Assembly (NCBI RefSeq): GCF_002111585.1
Contig: NZ_LUTP01000010.1
Span: 1 to 64,000 of the forward strand
Source: Lonsdalea iberica
GTDB lineage: Bacteria; Pseudomonadota; Gammaproteobacteria; Enterobacterales; Enterobacteriaceae
Direction of reading: 5' to 3'
DNA: 64,000 nucleotides
The notes beneath the pieces were generated by a model. The model worked only from the letters and a program-made list of their open reading frames with translations, was not told the origin of the DNA and did not search any database. This document shows positions 39,265 through 49,524 of this stretch, in pieces; position 1 is the stretch's first letter, and the number at the start of each line of letters is the position of its first letter. Position numbers and translations under genes: made by a program.

Positions 39265-41223
39265 TCAAGGCGGCGTACCCGGGAGCGGTTTTTCCTCCAG
39301 CAGCTGAGCGATGATGCCTGGGTTGGCCAACGTCGAGATGTCCCCCAAATTCTCTCCCTCTCCCGCGGCGATTTTTCGCAGGATCCGACGCATGATCTTG
39401 CCGGAACGCGTCTTCGGCAGGGCTTCCGTCCAGTGCAAAATATCGGGAGTGGCAATTGCGCCGATCTCTTTACGCACCCACGCGCGCACCTCCTCATGCA
39501 GTTCATCAGTCGGTTTCTCGCCGTGGTTTAGCATGATGTAGGCATAAATGGCCTGTCCTTTCACGCTGTGTCCCACCCCCACGACGGCGGCTTCGGCAAT
39601 TTTGGGATGAGAAACCAACGCGGATTCGATCTCCGCCGTCCCCAGCCGATGACCGGATACATTTAACACATCGTCCACGCGGCCGGTGATCCAGTAATAA
39701 CCGTCCGCATCGCGTTTTGCGCCGTCGCCGCTGAAATAGCAACCTTTGAAGGTTGAAAAGTAGGTTTCCTCAAAACGAGCGTGGTCGCCGAACAGGGTGC
39801 GCGCCTGCCCCGGCCAGGCGTCGGTGATGACCAGGTTGCCTTCACATTCCCCTTCCAACAGCTGGCCTTCGCCATCGACCAATGCGGGTTTGACGCCGAA
39901 AAAAGGCAGCGTGGCCGCGCCGGGTTTGAGAGCAATGGCACCCGGCAACGGGGTGATCATGATGCCGCCAGTCTCCGTCTGCCACCAGGTATCGACGACC
40001 GGACAGTCGCCGTTGCCGATTTTATGGTAATACCACTCCCAGGCTTCAGGGTTAATGGGTTCGCCGACGGATCCAATGAGCTTTAACGAGCGGCGAGTTG
40101 ACCCTTGAATCGCCTTATCGCCATCCGCCATGAGCGCGCGAATGGCCGTGGGGGCGGTATACAGAATATTGACCTGATGCCTGTCTACGATATGTCCCAA
40201 ACGACTGGCGTCCGGCCAGTTGGGAATACCTTCAAACATCAGCGAGGTTGCGCCACAGGCCAGCGGTCCATACACCAGGTAACTGTGACCGGTGATCCAT
40301 CCGACGTCGGCGGTACACCAGTAAATATCGCCGGGGTGGTAATCAAATACGTATTTGAAGGTGAGGGCCGCGTAAACCAGATATCCGCCGCTGGTGTGCA
40401 GCACGCCCTTGGGCGTGCCGGTTGAACCGGAAGTGTAAAGAATAAACAACGGATCTTCGGCTTGCTGTTCTACAGGCGGGCAATGATCGTCCGCCTGTTC
40501 CATCAATGAGTGCCACCAGCAATCGCGATTTTCTTCCCAGACTACGTCATTGCCGGTATGACGAAACACGATCACACGTTCAACCTGACTAAGTCGTGGA
40601 TTTTTCAATGCATCGGTCATGTTTTGTTTGAGGGGGATCGTTTTTCCGGCTCGCTGGCCTTCATCCGCCGTGATCACCATCCGGCTGCCGGAGTCGAGCA
40701 GCCGGCCAGCAATGGACTCCGGTGAGAAGCCACCGAAAATGACGGAGTGAATCGCCCCGATGCGGGCGCACGCCAACATGGCGATGGCTGCTTCCGGCAC
40801 CATCGGCATGTAGAGCGTAATGACATCGCCTTTGCCCATCCCCTGATTTTTCAACACGTTGGCAAATCGGCAGACCGCCAAATGGAGTTCACGATAAGTC
40901 AGGCATCGGGTGCGTTGCCCGTCATCACTCTCCCACAGAATAGCGTTTTGGTCGGCGGCGTGCGGTAGATGGCGATCCAGACAGTTGGCCGAGACGTTCA
41001 GTGTGCCGTCTTCAAACCAGCGAATATCGATCTCACCCGGAGAAAAGGAGGTTTTTTTTACCGACTGGTAGGGTTTAATCCAATCGACTATCCTTCCTTG
41101 CTGACGCCAAAAAGTATCAGGGTCTTCAATGGATTGCTGATAAAGCAGCCGGTAGCGCTCGGCGGTGATCAGCGCCTTATCCGCGATGGCGGCGGAGACC
41201 GGATAGGGTTTGTGCTGGCTCAT
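39265..41223 (-). CDS. acs: Acetyl-CoA synthetase Acs
   Basis: Makes acetyl-CoA from acetate, ATP and CoA for acetate scavenging. 652 residues, the E. coli length. AMP-binding motif [18 protein letters not shown], and near the C-terminus [11 protein letters not shown], whose Lys is the known acetylation-controlled catalytic residue. In E. coli acs leads an operon with yjcH-actP; here those genes are absent and acs ends directly against yjcE. A CRP-like site lies about 190 nt upstream of the start, fitting catabolite control. Confidence 0.96.
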   Translation of the reverse strand: MSQHKPYPVSAAIADKALITAERYRLLYQQSIEDPDTFWRQQGRIVDWIKPYQSVKKTSFSPGEIDIRWFEDGTLNVSANCLDRHLPHAADQNAILWESDDGQRTRCLTYRELHLAVCRFANVLKNQGMGKGDVITLYMPMVPEAAIAMLACARIGAIHSVIFGGFSPESIAGRLLDSGSRMVITADEGQRAGKTIPLKQNMTDALKNPRLSQVERVIVFRHTGNDVVWEENRDCWWHSLMEQADDHCPPVEQQAEDPLFILYTSGSTGTPKGVLHTSGGYLVYAALTFKYVFDYHPGDIYWCTADVGWITGHSYLVYGPLACGATSLMFEGIPNWPDASRLGHIVDRHQVNILYTAPTAIRALMADGDKAIQGSTRRSLKLIGSVGEPINPEAWEWYYHKIGNGDCPVVDTWWQTETGGIMITPLPGAIALKPGAATLPFFGVKPALVDGEGQLLEGECEGNLVITDAWPGQARTLFGDHARFEETYFSTFKGCYFSGDGAKRDADGYYWITGRVDDVLNVSGHRLGTAEIESALVSHPKIAEAAVVGVGHSVKGQAIYAYIMLNHGEKPTDELHEEVRAWVRKEIGAIATPDILHWTEALPKTRSGKIMRRILRKIAAGEGENLGDISTLANPGIIAQLLEEKPLPGTPP

Positions 41224-41980
41224 CGTGCATCTCCTTTATATTTGTGTTAACGATATGTCAATAAAAGGTTAAATGCATTTTGAGGTGTGAGTTTGTTTGG
41301 TTTTTGCGCGGACGATCACGGATTACTCAAGTCTGGGTAATGTTTCCAGATGGCAAAATAGACCGATGCCAATGGAAAATACGAAGTTTAAAAGGATTCA
41401 AAAATAGTGACTAACATCACATTTTATTGAATATAAAGACGATTTTTTACCTCCCGTAATTAGAAAGCTACATTGCCTAACAATCATTGATTTGAACTAT
41501 TCTTAACAGGAATTTGATCGGTGTATGCGATCAAATGGCGTAAAGATCGCGCTTATTTGGCCGATTACATCCAAACGAATTGAGGTATAGTGCCGCAGTC
41601 TTGATTTATGAACGGTTCGAGTTAGAGGAATGTGGCGTATATTCGGTACGTCGGGCAGGGGCCTAAAGAAAAGACTTCAGCGATGATCAAGATAGCTATA
41701 TTCAACTCGCCTTAGTAACAAACATATAAGTATTCTTTTAAGGAATAGCTTAGAAACAATTCGTTAATTTATTATAAATAAGCACAAAGAATAAATGGTA
41801 GAAGTCGTTCTACATCATTCAAAGGCTTAATGCTATTTTTGGCACGGTTGGTTTTTCATTTGTCAGAAATTTTTCTGACGGGGCGAGGATTGCCATCATC
41901 AGGGGGACCATCTCTGTCTGGCCGAACTGGTGCCTGGCTTTATCATTTTCTATACAGCTTGATATAGAGCAGAGGAAACA
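41224..41980. other. Intergenic region upstream of acs
   Basis: About 750 nt, AT-rich, between divergent acs and the PAS-like gene. It holds a CRP-like site at 41406 and must contain both promoters. A minus-strand frame at 41819-42382 overlaps the PAS-like gene and looks like a shadow. Nothing else recognised. Confidence 0.5.
41406..41421. promoter_or_regulatory. Candidate CRP site upstream of acs
   Basis: AGTGA-CTAACA-TCACA, one mismatch from TGTGA-N6-TCACA, with AAAT before and TTTT after as in the extended consensus. In E. coli acs transcription depends on CRP. It could equally serve the divergent PAS-like gene. Confidence 0.6.
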
Positions 41981-42373
41981 ATGAGTCTCATATTTGGGCG
42001 GAATGACATCATCGGTATATTGAGTACACCGATCCATAATGACCGCCGGGCGGTCGCCATTATCGACGAACAATGCAAGGTTCTCTGCGCCAATTCTGCA
42101 TTTAACGCCCATTTTGGCTTGCGTCCGAATGCCAGCAATCCGGCGTCGATACACGAAATACTGCCTATCAATGTGCGGTTTGCCTTCCAGGACTTTATCG
42201 CCGATAAGCATATGCTGAGCACGCATGTCAGCTGTGAACTGCTGGCGGACGGCTTTATGAAAAAGCCGATAAGCACGCTGACCTTTTCCAAGCTGAATGT
42301 GGAAAACCGCGTGTTGTCGCTGATCATCCTTAATCATGGCGGTGTGTTCCTGAAGCCGGGTTTGGCTTCCTGA
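41981..42373 (+). CDS. Small PAS-domain-like protein (hypothetical)
   Basis: 130 residues, AGAGGAAACA just before the ATG. The core reads RRAVAIIDEQCKVLCANSAFNAHFGL, the typical PAS opening (a beta strand, then the A-N-xx-F helix), followed by a charged middle and VLSLIILNHGG as a final strand. No output domain (HTH, kinase, GGDEF) follows; the frame simply stops. It may be a stand-alone sensor, an anti-regulator, or the N-terminal remnant of a larger regulator. Not recognised as a known gene. Confidence 0.55.
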   Translation: MSLIFGRNDIIGILSTPIHNDRRAVAIIDEQCKVLCANSAFNAHFGLRPNASNPASIHEILPINVRFAFQDFIADKHMLSTHVSCELLADGFMKKPISTLTFSKLNVENRVLSLIILNHGGVFLKPGLAS

Positions 42374-43085
42374 CTCAGACACCCCGCAGTATTTTTCTTG
42401 GGAACGACAGATATACGTCTTGTATCGCTGTCGTTGGCCCTTTGGGAAGTTTATACCTTACTTTTATGAAAATTTTATTCTAATTAGAGAACTTAATAAG
42501 CAAGTAGAGGGAATTGAGCACACTGCCTTCCGTACATTTCATGGCGTGTCTCATAAATAATATTTACTTATCTCTAACGTTCTTATTCGTTATCGTCTGT
42601 GTCCTGCATAATGTTTTCTGAGCTGATTTCTCCCTGCCTCTCTATTATTCATCAAGTTAGCGAAGGCATGTCTTCAATTATTGAGTCAAATGATTCCGCA
42701 AGATGTCATTCTGTTATTACAGCGTATAAAAATGGATTGATATTTTAATGAATTGATCGCTTCACCTAATAACAAATAACCCTAATATCATCGGTGATAT
42801 TAATTATCCGGTTGGCTTAGTATGGCGGTTTACCGGTCAGGGTAAGGTGAGGGTGAGGAGAGTCAGCGCAGACGTCTCTCGCGTTGGCGGTGTGGTTAGC
42901 CTCGATCCGGCGTTGGACAAGGCGCGGCGGCAAATTGCCGCTGGTGTTTCTGAGGTAAAACGCTAAGAATAATTGCAGAAACAGCCTTTCATTGTCAGTT
43001 CATCGCTCTTTCTCAGGAATTCTCTGTATCAGTGAACAGAGGGAGGCGATGCCTTGACGCAGCATTACGGACACAGGATGCCATC
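42374..43085. other. Intergenic region with hairpin and possible gene remnant
   Basis: A hairpin follows the PAS-like gene (AACGACAG at about 42402 with CTGTCGTT at about 42430), possibly a terminator. From about 42811 to the TAA at 42964-42966 a frame with coding-like codons ends DKARRQIAAGVSEVKR, without a clear start or ribosome site. It could be the tail of a lost gene. The remainder shows nothing I can name. Confidence 0.35.
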
Positions 43086-44096
43086 ATGCAGTTGTTGAAT
43101 TTAAAACAAGCCCGATTGTTAAGTTTTGTCTTTATCATGGGAGGATTGCTGCTGTTGATACAGCTGCGTTTACTGGCTTGTTTTATCGCCGGTTTTCTGG
43201 TGTACGAAATCATCAACCTGCTCACGCCCCATTTTCAGAAGGTCATCAGCGGCAAGCGCGCTCGCTTGGCGGTTGTCGCGGTGATCAGCGCGCTGGTCGT
43301 CAGCTTGCTCAGCGTCACATTTGCTGCGCTGGTGGGGCTATTAATGCAGGAGATGAGGGACACCCGTGTTTTCAACGCGCGTATCGCCTACATTCTGGGT
43401 GATGTGCAATCCCAGATTATGACTTTTTTGCCAGGTTATCTGCCGGTCAGCGTTGAAGACCTCCAGCAAGAGGTGATCCAGTGGCTACAACAGCACGTGG
43501 CGATTTTGCAGAACTTGGGGAAAAGCTTCCTGCACGGCTTCGTGACGATGCTGATAGGCATGATCCTGGGGGCAATCATTTCGCTGTATAACGTCGATCA
43601 TCGTGTGGACAAGCCGTTGCTCAAAATGGAGCTGTTGAATCGTATCGCTTTGCTGTCGGCTTCGTTCCGCAACATCGTCTTCGCGCAGGTGAAAATCTCG
43701 CTGGTGAATACGATCCTGTCCGCCATTTTTATACTGGGCATTCTGCCGGTTTTCGGGATCCACCTGCCGTTTTCAAAAACGCTGGTTGTGCTGACGTTTG
43801 TTTTCGGCCTGCTGCCGGTGGTCGGGAATTTGATCTCCAACGCGATGGTTTTCATCTCCGCACTTTCCATCTCGCTGCCGACGGCGCTGATCGCACTTCT
43901 GTATCTCATGTTGATCCACAAGCTGGAATATTTTCTTAACGCACAGATCGTCGGGACGAGAATCAAAGCCCACGCCTGGGAGATTTTGCTGGCGATGCTG
44001 GTGTTTGAGGCCGCTTTTGGTTTATCCGGCGTGATCGCCGCGCCAATTTATTACGCCTATCTGAAAAGCGAGCTGAAGCAAGCTGCGTTGATCTAA
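43086..44096 (+). CDS. AI-2E family transporter (PerM/YdiK/YhhT-like membrane protein)
   Basis: Polytopic inner-membrane protein of 336 residues from the ATG at 43086 (AGGAT upstream; an in-frame ATG at 43032 is less likely). About eight hydrophobic segments in the family pattern: two at the N-terminus (FIMGGLLLLIQLRLLACFIAG), a soluble middle, then FAQVKISLVNTILSAIFILG and FVFGLLPVVGNLISNAMV, and the C-terminal GVIAAPIYYAYLKSEL. Members are linked to export of small molecules, including AI-2 for some, or to Na+/H+ exchange. The substrate here is unknown. Converges with the L,D-transpeptidase gene. Confidence 0.8.
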   Translation: MQLLNLKQARLLSFVFIMGGLLLLIQLRLLACFIAGFLVYEIINLLTPHFQKVISGKRARLAVVAVISALVVSLLSVTFAALVGLLMQEMRDTRVFNARIAYILGDVQSQIMTFLPGYLPVSVEDLQQEVIQWLQQHVAILQNLGKSFLHGFVTMLIGMILGAIISLYNVDHRVDKPLLKMELLNRIALLSASFRNIVFAQVKISLVNTILSAIFILGILPVFGIHLPFSKTLVVLTFVFGLLPVVGNLISNAMVFISALSISLPTALIALLYLMLIHKLEYFLNAQIVGTRIKAHAWEILLAMLVFEAAFGLSGVIAAPIYYAYLKSELKQAALI

Positions 44097-44224
44097 CTGT
44101 CGTTAGCGTTTTGCCGTTCTTTGTGAGAAGCAATTTTTATGCTCGTCCCATGACGACGGTCTGTTGCGCAAGTCGGGTCAGATTGGCGTATACGGAAAGC
44201 GTCGGAGAGGCGGGATGGAAATCG

Positions 44225-44250
44225 AAAGAAGGGCGGCCGAGCGCCGCCCT
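44225..44250 (-). terminator. Terminator after the L,D-transpeptidase gene
   Basis: On the minus strand AGGGCGGC/GCCGCCCT stem (44230-44250) followed by TTCTTTC, 10 nt after the stop. Confidence 0.75.
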
Positions 44251-44260
44251 GTCGAAGAAC

Positions 44261-45403
44261 TCAAGACTGGCTGGGAGTCTCTGAAGGTGGTGTCGCGGTG
44301 TCGGTTTCTTCCGGCGCAGCTGTGGCTTCGGGCGCCGTCGTTTCCGGCTGTGCGGTATCAGACTGCGGCTGAGCTTCCGGTTGAGTGGTCTCTGGCGCAG
44401 CGGGCGTGTTCGCTTCCGGTGCGGGCTGCTGTGCGGTCTGCGGTTCGACCGGCGCAGTACTCTGCGGCGCTGCCGGGTCATTGGCCGGGCCGTTAACCTT
44501 GAGCGGAATGCCGAGGCGATCGTGAATCACCTGATTAACCGTACTTTCGTTCACGCTGGCATCAGTCAGAATATTGGTCACGGCAGGCGTCAGCGTCAGC
44601 GGCACCGGTGTGTCGGCGTTGAATTCTTCCACGGTGCGCGACAGAGGGTGGTGAACCTCGAGATAGCGGGATCCATCAGGCTCCGTCGTTGCTTTTACCG
44701 GTTCATTGATGAACTGCACGCGAGTGCCGACCGGCACATGATCGAACAGGTACTTGATATCGTCGGCACGCAGACGCACACAGCCGTGGCTGACGCGCAG
44801 GCCTATGCCGAAGTTGGCATTGGTGCCGTGAATGGCATACAGGCGTCCGACGTACAGCGCATACAGGCCCATCGGGTTATCCGGACCGGCCGGGTAGACC
44901 GCAGGCAGCGTCTCGCCGCGAGCGGCGTATTCGGCATGCATAGCGGCGGTCGGCGTCCATGTCGGGCCATCTTTCTTGCGCTGTACCGAGGTGACCCAGT
45001 TAATCGGGGTGTCTTTGCCTAATTCGCCGATGCCGATCGGCAGGACTACGACGGTATTTGTGCCTTTCGGGTAGTAATACAGACGCATTTCAGCGCTGTT
45101 GATCACAATGCCCTGACGCGGCGTATCAGGGAGAATCAACTGCTGCGGGATGACGATATCGCTGCCGGGTTTGGGCAGGTAAACATCGATCCCCGGATTT
45201 GCTTCCATCATATTGCTCAACCCCATCTGGAACTGGGCGGCAAAATGCTCTAGAGGCTGGGTGCTATCGCTAGGGATAGTAAAGTGAATGTTTTCACCCA
45301 CCAACCGACTTTTACCGGCAGGCAGAGGATAGACTACGGCCAGGGCTGCCTGGCTAAAGCAGGCAGCAGCCAAAACGAACGTCAGAATCGCACGAATACT
45401 CAT
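44261..45403 (-). CDS. L,D-transpeptidase (ErfK/YcfS family) with Pro/Ala-rich tail
   Basis: Periplasmic enzyme linking Braun lipoprotein to peptidoglycan or forming L,D cross-links. 380 residues: signal peptide ending near SQAALA, a LysM-like segment ([21 protein letters not shown]), then the YkuD catalytic domain with [21 protein letters not shown], where the Cys is the nucleophile. The catalytic part aligns with E. coli LdtA and LdtC. Unusual is the last ~75 residues, almost only Pro, Ala, Gln, Glu and Thr, which E. coli homologues (about 310-320 residues) lack. Which paralogue it is cannot be settled here. Confidence 0.88.
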   Translation of the reverse strand: MSIRAILTFVLAAACFSQAALAVVYPLPAGKSRLVGENIHFTIPSDSTQPLEHFAAQFQMGLSNMMEANPGIDVYLPKPGSDIVIPQQLILPDTPRQGIVINSAEMRLYYYPKGTNTVVVLPIGIGELGKDTPINWVTSVQRKKDGPTWTPTAAMHAEYAARGETLPAVYPAGPDNPMGLYALYVGRLYAIHGTNANFGIGLRVSHGCVRLRADDIKYLFDHVPVGTRVQFINEPVKATTEPDGSRYLEVHHPLSRTVEEFNADTPVPLTLTPAVTNILTDASVNESTVNQVIHDRLGIPLKVNGPANDPAAPQSTAPVEPQTAQQPAPEANTPAAPETTQPEAQPQSDTAQPETTAPEATAAPEETDTATPPSETPSQS

Positions 45404-45642
45404 GTTGGGATCTTAATTGAGTGTGAAGCCATACCGGCGGAAATGGTTATTGGGGTCAATAGAGACCTGTGCGCATTATATGGGCAGATCGTCTTAATTG
45501 GGAAACAACATGTGTAACTAATCACATTTTTTGAAGCCCATCCACGCGGTTTCTCATTTTTGGCACGAAAAAGTGCCGGGGCCGTCTTTCTGACGGGGAT
45601 ACCAGTACGTCGGCCGCTGCTCATATAAGTGTGCGTCACCAT

Positions 45643-45678
45643 AAAAAACGCCCTGCGCCGAAGTGCGGCGCAGGGCGT
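45643..45678 (-). terminator. Terminator after nifJ
   Basis: Perfect 13-bp stem (45648-45660 with 45666-45678, arms ACGCCCTGCGCCG and its complement) with a 5-nt loop, followed on the minus strand by TTTTTT. 20 nt after the nifJ stop. Confidence 0.92.
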
Positions 45679-45698
45679 GGATGTAGCCGCGGCGACTG

Positions 45699-48600
45699 TT
45701 ACTCCTGAGTGTTCTTCTCGGCCTTGCCAGCCATCAGATTCAGGAAGTCATAGCGACGACGCAGATCCAGCTCGGCTTCTTCATATAGCACGGCCGTTTC
45801 CTCCGGCATCTGCGTATTCAGGCGGCGGAACCGTTGTTCCTTAAGCAGCGTTTCGCTCAGGCTGGCGGACGGCGGACGAGAGTCCGTCATCAGCGCAGGT
45901 TTGCCTTCCGCGCTGCGGCGTGGGTCGAAGCGGTACAGCGGCCAGAAGCCGGTCGCCGTCAACTGACGCATCTGATCGTGACTGAACGCCAGATCGTAGC
46001 CGTGCTCTTCACATGGGCTGTAGGCGATAATCAGTGACGGACCCGGCCAGGCTTCCGCTTCCTGAATCGCTTTCATCGTCTGGTTGAGCTGAGCGCCCAG
46101 CGAGATCTGCGCGACGTAGACGTGACCGTACATCATGACGTTGATGCCGAGATCTTTCCGCGCCTTGCGTTTGCCGTTCTCGCCAAACTTGGTCACCGCA
46201 CCCAGCGGCGTCGCTTTGGACTGCTGGCCGCCGGTGTTGGAGTAGCACTGCGTATCCAGCACCAGAACGTTAACGTTTTCCGACAAGCTCATCACGTGGT
46301 CCAGACCGCCGTAGCCGATATCATAAGCCCAGCCATCGCCCCCAATCAGCCAAATGGATTTATCGACCAGATGATCGGCTTCTTCCGACAACTGCCGCGC
46401 TTCATGGCTCGTCAGTGACGCAAGCTGTTCGCGTAGCTGCTCAATCTGCCGGCGACGGTCGTCGGTTTTGATGTTTTCTTCCAGCAGAGACGCGACCAGT
46501 TCCGTCGGCAACTGAGGCGCCAGCTGGTTCAGCAGGCGCTGAGCGCGCTGACGATGATGATCCACGCTCAGGCGGAAGCCCAGACCAAATTCGGCGTTGT
46601 CTTCGAACAGGGAGTTGGCCCATGCCGGACCGCGGCCGTTGGCGTCGGTCGTCCACGGCGTCGTTGGCAGGTTGCCGCCGTAAATCGACGAACACCCCGT
46701 GGCGTTGGCGATCAGCAACCGGTCGCCGTACAGCTGGGTCAGTATCTTGATATAAGGCGTTTCGCCGCAGCCGGAGCAGGCGCCGGAGTATTCAAACAGC
46801 GGGGTAATCAGCTGAGACGTACGAATGTCGATACGCTCCAACTTGTTGCGGTCGATTTCCGGCAGATTCAGGAAGAAGTCGTAATGTGCCTTCTCTTCCT
46901 CGACGTGTTCCAGACGCGGCTTCATGTTGATGGCCTTGATCTCTGGATTCTGACGATCTTTCGCCGGGCAGACTTCCACGCACAGGTTACAGCCGGTGCA
47001 GTCTTCAGGCGCGACCTGCAATACGTATTTCTGTCCACGCATGTCGCGAGCCTTCACGTCCAGCGACTGCAGTGACGCTGGCGCGGCATCCATCTCCTCC
47101 GCCGGTACGACTTTGGCTCGGATGGCGGCGTGCGGGCAGGCAGCGACGCAATGGTTGCACTGGGTGCACAGGTCGGGTTTCCACAGCGGGATCTCTTCCG
47201 CGATGTTGCGCTTTTCCCAACGGGTAGTGCCCGTCGGCCAGGTGCCGTCCGGCGGTAGCGCGGAGACGGGCAGGGTATCGCCCAATCCGGCCAGCATGGC
47301 GGCGGTCACGGTCTTGACGAAGTCGGGCGCGGCGTCGGAGACGACCGGCGGGCGCTGCGGGCTGCTCGGGTTGACCTGCTCCAGCGGCACGGCCTCCAGC
47401 GCTTCCAGCGTGGCGTCCAGCGCGCGCCAGTTACGTTCAACCAGCTCTACACCCTTGCTGCCGTAGCTGCTGTTGATGGCGGCGCGCAGTTTCTCCCGCG
47501 CATCTTCACCCGGCAAAATTTGCGACAGGTGGAAGAAGGCCATCTGCATGACGGTATTGATACGCGCACCCAGTTGGCAATCACGTGCGATCTTGGCGGC
47601 GTTGATGCAATAGACGCGCGCCTGGCGCTGATTCAATCCCGCCTGAACTTCCTGTGGCAGTCGATGCCACAGGTCTTCGCTGCTATAAGGCGTGTTAATC
47701 AGGAAAACCCCGCCCGGTTTCAGGCGTTCGACCATGCTGTATTTATCAATGAACTGCCACTGGTGACAGGCCACGAAGTCGGCCTGCTCGATAAGATATG
47801 CCGAGTTGATGGGCGTCGGGCCGACGCGCATGTGCGATACGGTCAGGCTGCCGGCTTTCTTCGAGTCATACACGAAGTAGCCTTGCACGAACATCGGCGT
47901 GGAATTACCGACGATTTTGATAGAGTTTTTGGTGGCGGAGACGGTGCCGTCGCTGCCCAAACCGTAGAACAGCGCTTCGTGCGACGCCTGCGTCGGCATT
48001 GGCAGGTCGGACAGCGGCAGAGACAAATGCGTTACATCGTCATAGATACCTACCGTGAAGCGCGGTCGCGGGTTGGCAAGCGCTAACTCCTTAAATATGG
48101 CCTCGACGCATTGCGGCGTAAATTCTTTGGATGACAGGCCGTAACGGCCGCCGATCACGCGGGGCATGAGTGGGCGCTCACCTCGAGAGAAAGCCTCGGC
48201 CACCGCGGTCATGACATCCAGATACAGCGGCTCCGCCAGCGCGCCCGGCTCTTTGGTGCGATCCAGTACGGCAATGTTCTGCGCGGTCTGCGGGATGACA
48301 TCCAGCAGATGCTGGGCGGAGAACGGGCGGTACAGACGCACTTTCACCACACCGACTTTTTCGCCACGGGTCAGCAGTGTATCAATGACTTCTTCGCTGG
48401 TGCCGACGCCGGACCCCATCAGGATGATGATGCGGGTCGCTTCCGGATGCCCGTAGTACTCAAACGGGTGGTACTGACGACCGGTCGCGGCGGCGAAGTC
48501 ATTCATCGCCTGTTCAACATGCTGATAGGCATCGTTGTACCAGGTATTGGTGGCTTCACGCGCCTGGAAGAAGGTATCCGGGTTGGACGCGGTCCCGCGA

Positions 48601-49232
48601 ATGACGGGACGCTCAGGTGTGAGCGCTCGCTCACGATGCTCATCAATCGACTTCTGCGGCAGCAGTTGCAGAATGTGTTCATCGCTGAGCGGCTCGATCT
48701 TATTGATTTCATGCGAGGTGCGGAAACCATCAAAGAAATGGATAAAAGGCAAGCGGCTGTTCAGACTGGCCATCTGAGAGATCAGCGCGAAGTCCTGCGC
48801 TTCCTGAACGTTGCTGGCGCACAGCATAGCGCAGCCGGTTTGACGAACGGCCATCACATCCGAATGATCGCAGAAAATGGACAACGCGTGGGTGGCTACG
48901 GTACGGGCGGCCACGTGCAGGACGAAGGGCGTGAGCTGCCCGGCCAGTTTGTACAGCGTCGGGATCATCAACAACAGTCCCTGGGACGATGTAAACGAGG
49001 TCGCCAGGGCCCCGGTTTGCAGCGCGCCGTGCACGGTCGCGATGGCGCCGGCTTCCGACTGCATTTCCATCACGCGCGGCGTGTCTCCCCACAGGTTGCG
49101 GCGGCCTTCGCTAGACCAGGCTGCGGCCTGCTCCGCCATGGTCGAACTGGGCGTAATGGGGTAAATGGCGATAACTTCATTAGCTCGCCAGGCCACGGAT
49201 GCGACTGCGTTATTACCGTCGGTGGTGATCAT
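45699..49232 (-). CDS. nifJ: Pyruvate:flavodoxin/ferredoxin oxidoreductase NifJ (YdbK)
   Basis: Single-chain enzyme that oxidises pyruvate to acetyl-CoA and CO2 and reduces flavodoxin or ferredoxin. 1177 residues, the full family length. N-terminal pyruvate-binding domain (IYPITPSSTMAE), CoA-binding region, two 4Fe-4S motifs (CTQCNHCVAACPHA and CTGCNLCVEVCPAKD), the proximal-cluster cysteine CSGCGETPY, and the TPP site GDGWAYDIGYGGLDH. No nif genes are near, so the role is probably general redox or stress metabolism as for E. coli YdbK. Monocistronic with its own terminator. Confidence 0.96.
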   Translation of the reverse strand: MITTDGNNAVASVAWRANEVIAIYPITPSSTMAEQAAAWSSEGRRNLWGDTPRVMEMQSEAGAIATVHGALQTGALATSFTSSQGLLLMIPTLYKLAGQLTPFVLHVAARTVATHALSIFCDHSDVMAVRQTGCAMLCASNVQEAQDFALISQMASLNSRLPFIHFFDGFRTSHEINKIEPLSDEHILQLLPQKSIDEHRERALTPERPVIRGTASNPDTFFQAREATNTWYNDAYQHVEQAMNDFAAATGRQYHPFEYYGHPEATRIIILMGSGVGTSEEVIDTLLTRGEKVGVVKVRLYRPFSAQHLLDVIPQTAQNIAVLDRTKEPGALAEPLYLDVMTAVAEAFSRGERPLMPRVIGGRYGLSSKEFTPQCVEAIFKELALANPRPRFTVGIYDDVTHLSLPLSDLPMPTQASHEALFYGLGSDGTVSATKNSIKIVGNSTPMFVQGYFVYDSKKAGSLTVSHMRVGPTPINSAYLIEQADFVACHQWQFIDKYSMVERLKPGGVFLINTPYSSEDLWHRLPQEVQAGLNQRQARVYCINAAKIARDCQLGARINTVMQMAFFHLSQILPGEDAREKLRAAINSSYGSKGVELVERNWRALDATLEALEAVPLEQVNPSSPQRPPVVSDAAPDFVKTVTAAMLAGLGDTLPVSALPPDGTWPTGTTRWEKRNIAEEIPLWKPDLCTQCNHCVAACPHAAIRAKVVPAEEMDAAPASLQSLDVKARDMRGQKYVLQVAPEDCTGCNLCVEVCPAKDRQNPEIKAINMKPRLEHVEEEKAHYDFFLNLPEIDRNKLERIDIRTSQLITPLFEYSGACSGCGETPYIKILTQLYGDRLLIANATGCSSIYGGNLPTTPWTTDANGRGPAWANSLFEDNAEFGLGFRLSVDHHRQRAQRLLNQLAPQLPTELVASLLEENIKTDDRRRQIEQLREQLASLTSHEARQLSEEADHLVDKSIWLIGGDGWAYDIGYGGLDHVMSLSENVNVLVLDTQCYSNTGGQQSKATPLGAVTKFGENGKRKARKDLGINVMMYGHVYVAQISLGAQLNQTMKAIQEAEAWPGPSLIIAYSPCEEHGYDLAFSHDQMRQLTATGFWPLYRFDPRRSAEGKPALMTDSRPPSASLSETLLKEQRFRRLNTQMPEETAVLYEEAELDLRRRYDFLNLMAGKAEKNTQE

Positions 49233-49524
49233 GACTTAACCTTCAATTGCTGAGCGAATTACCTTGTGGGGCGGGTTTTATCACCGCTGAGACTGATCGT
49301 TATACAGCCGTTTGTGCGCGGAGTTGTCTTAAAAATCTGTTCACTTCAAGCTGAAGCCAAAATGTAGCCATTTTGTTACAGCAAGACGAATCGTTTTCGA
49401 TCATAACAGGTCCGGCGAAAACGTTCATCCTCGCGACGAATACGGGAACTGTTTTTTCCTGCGCCGCCACTGAATCCTCATTACCCCGTTCATTTCTGCG
49501 GGGACCGCGCGTAAGGTGGGCGTT

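Noticed and set aside
41819-42382. Minus-strand ORF opposite the PAS-like gene
   Set aside because: The + strand gene has a strong ribosome site and a recognisable fold. The minus frame has neither.
46554-47075. Plus-strand ORFs inside nifJ
   Set aside because: They lie wholly opposite a conserved 1177-residue enzyme and have no ribosome site or family motif.
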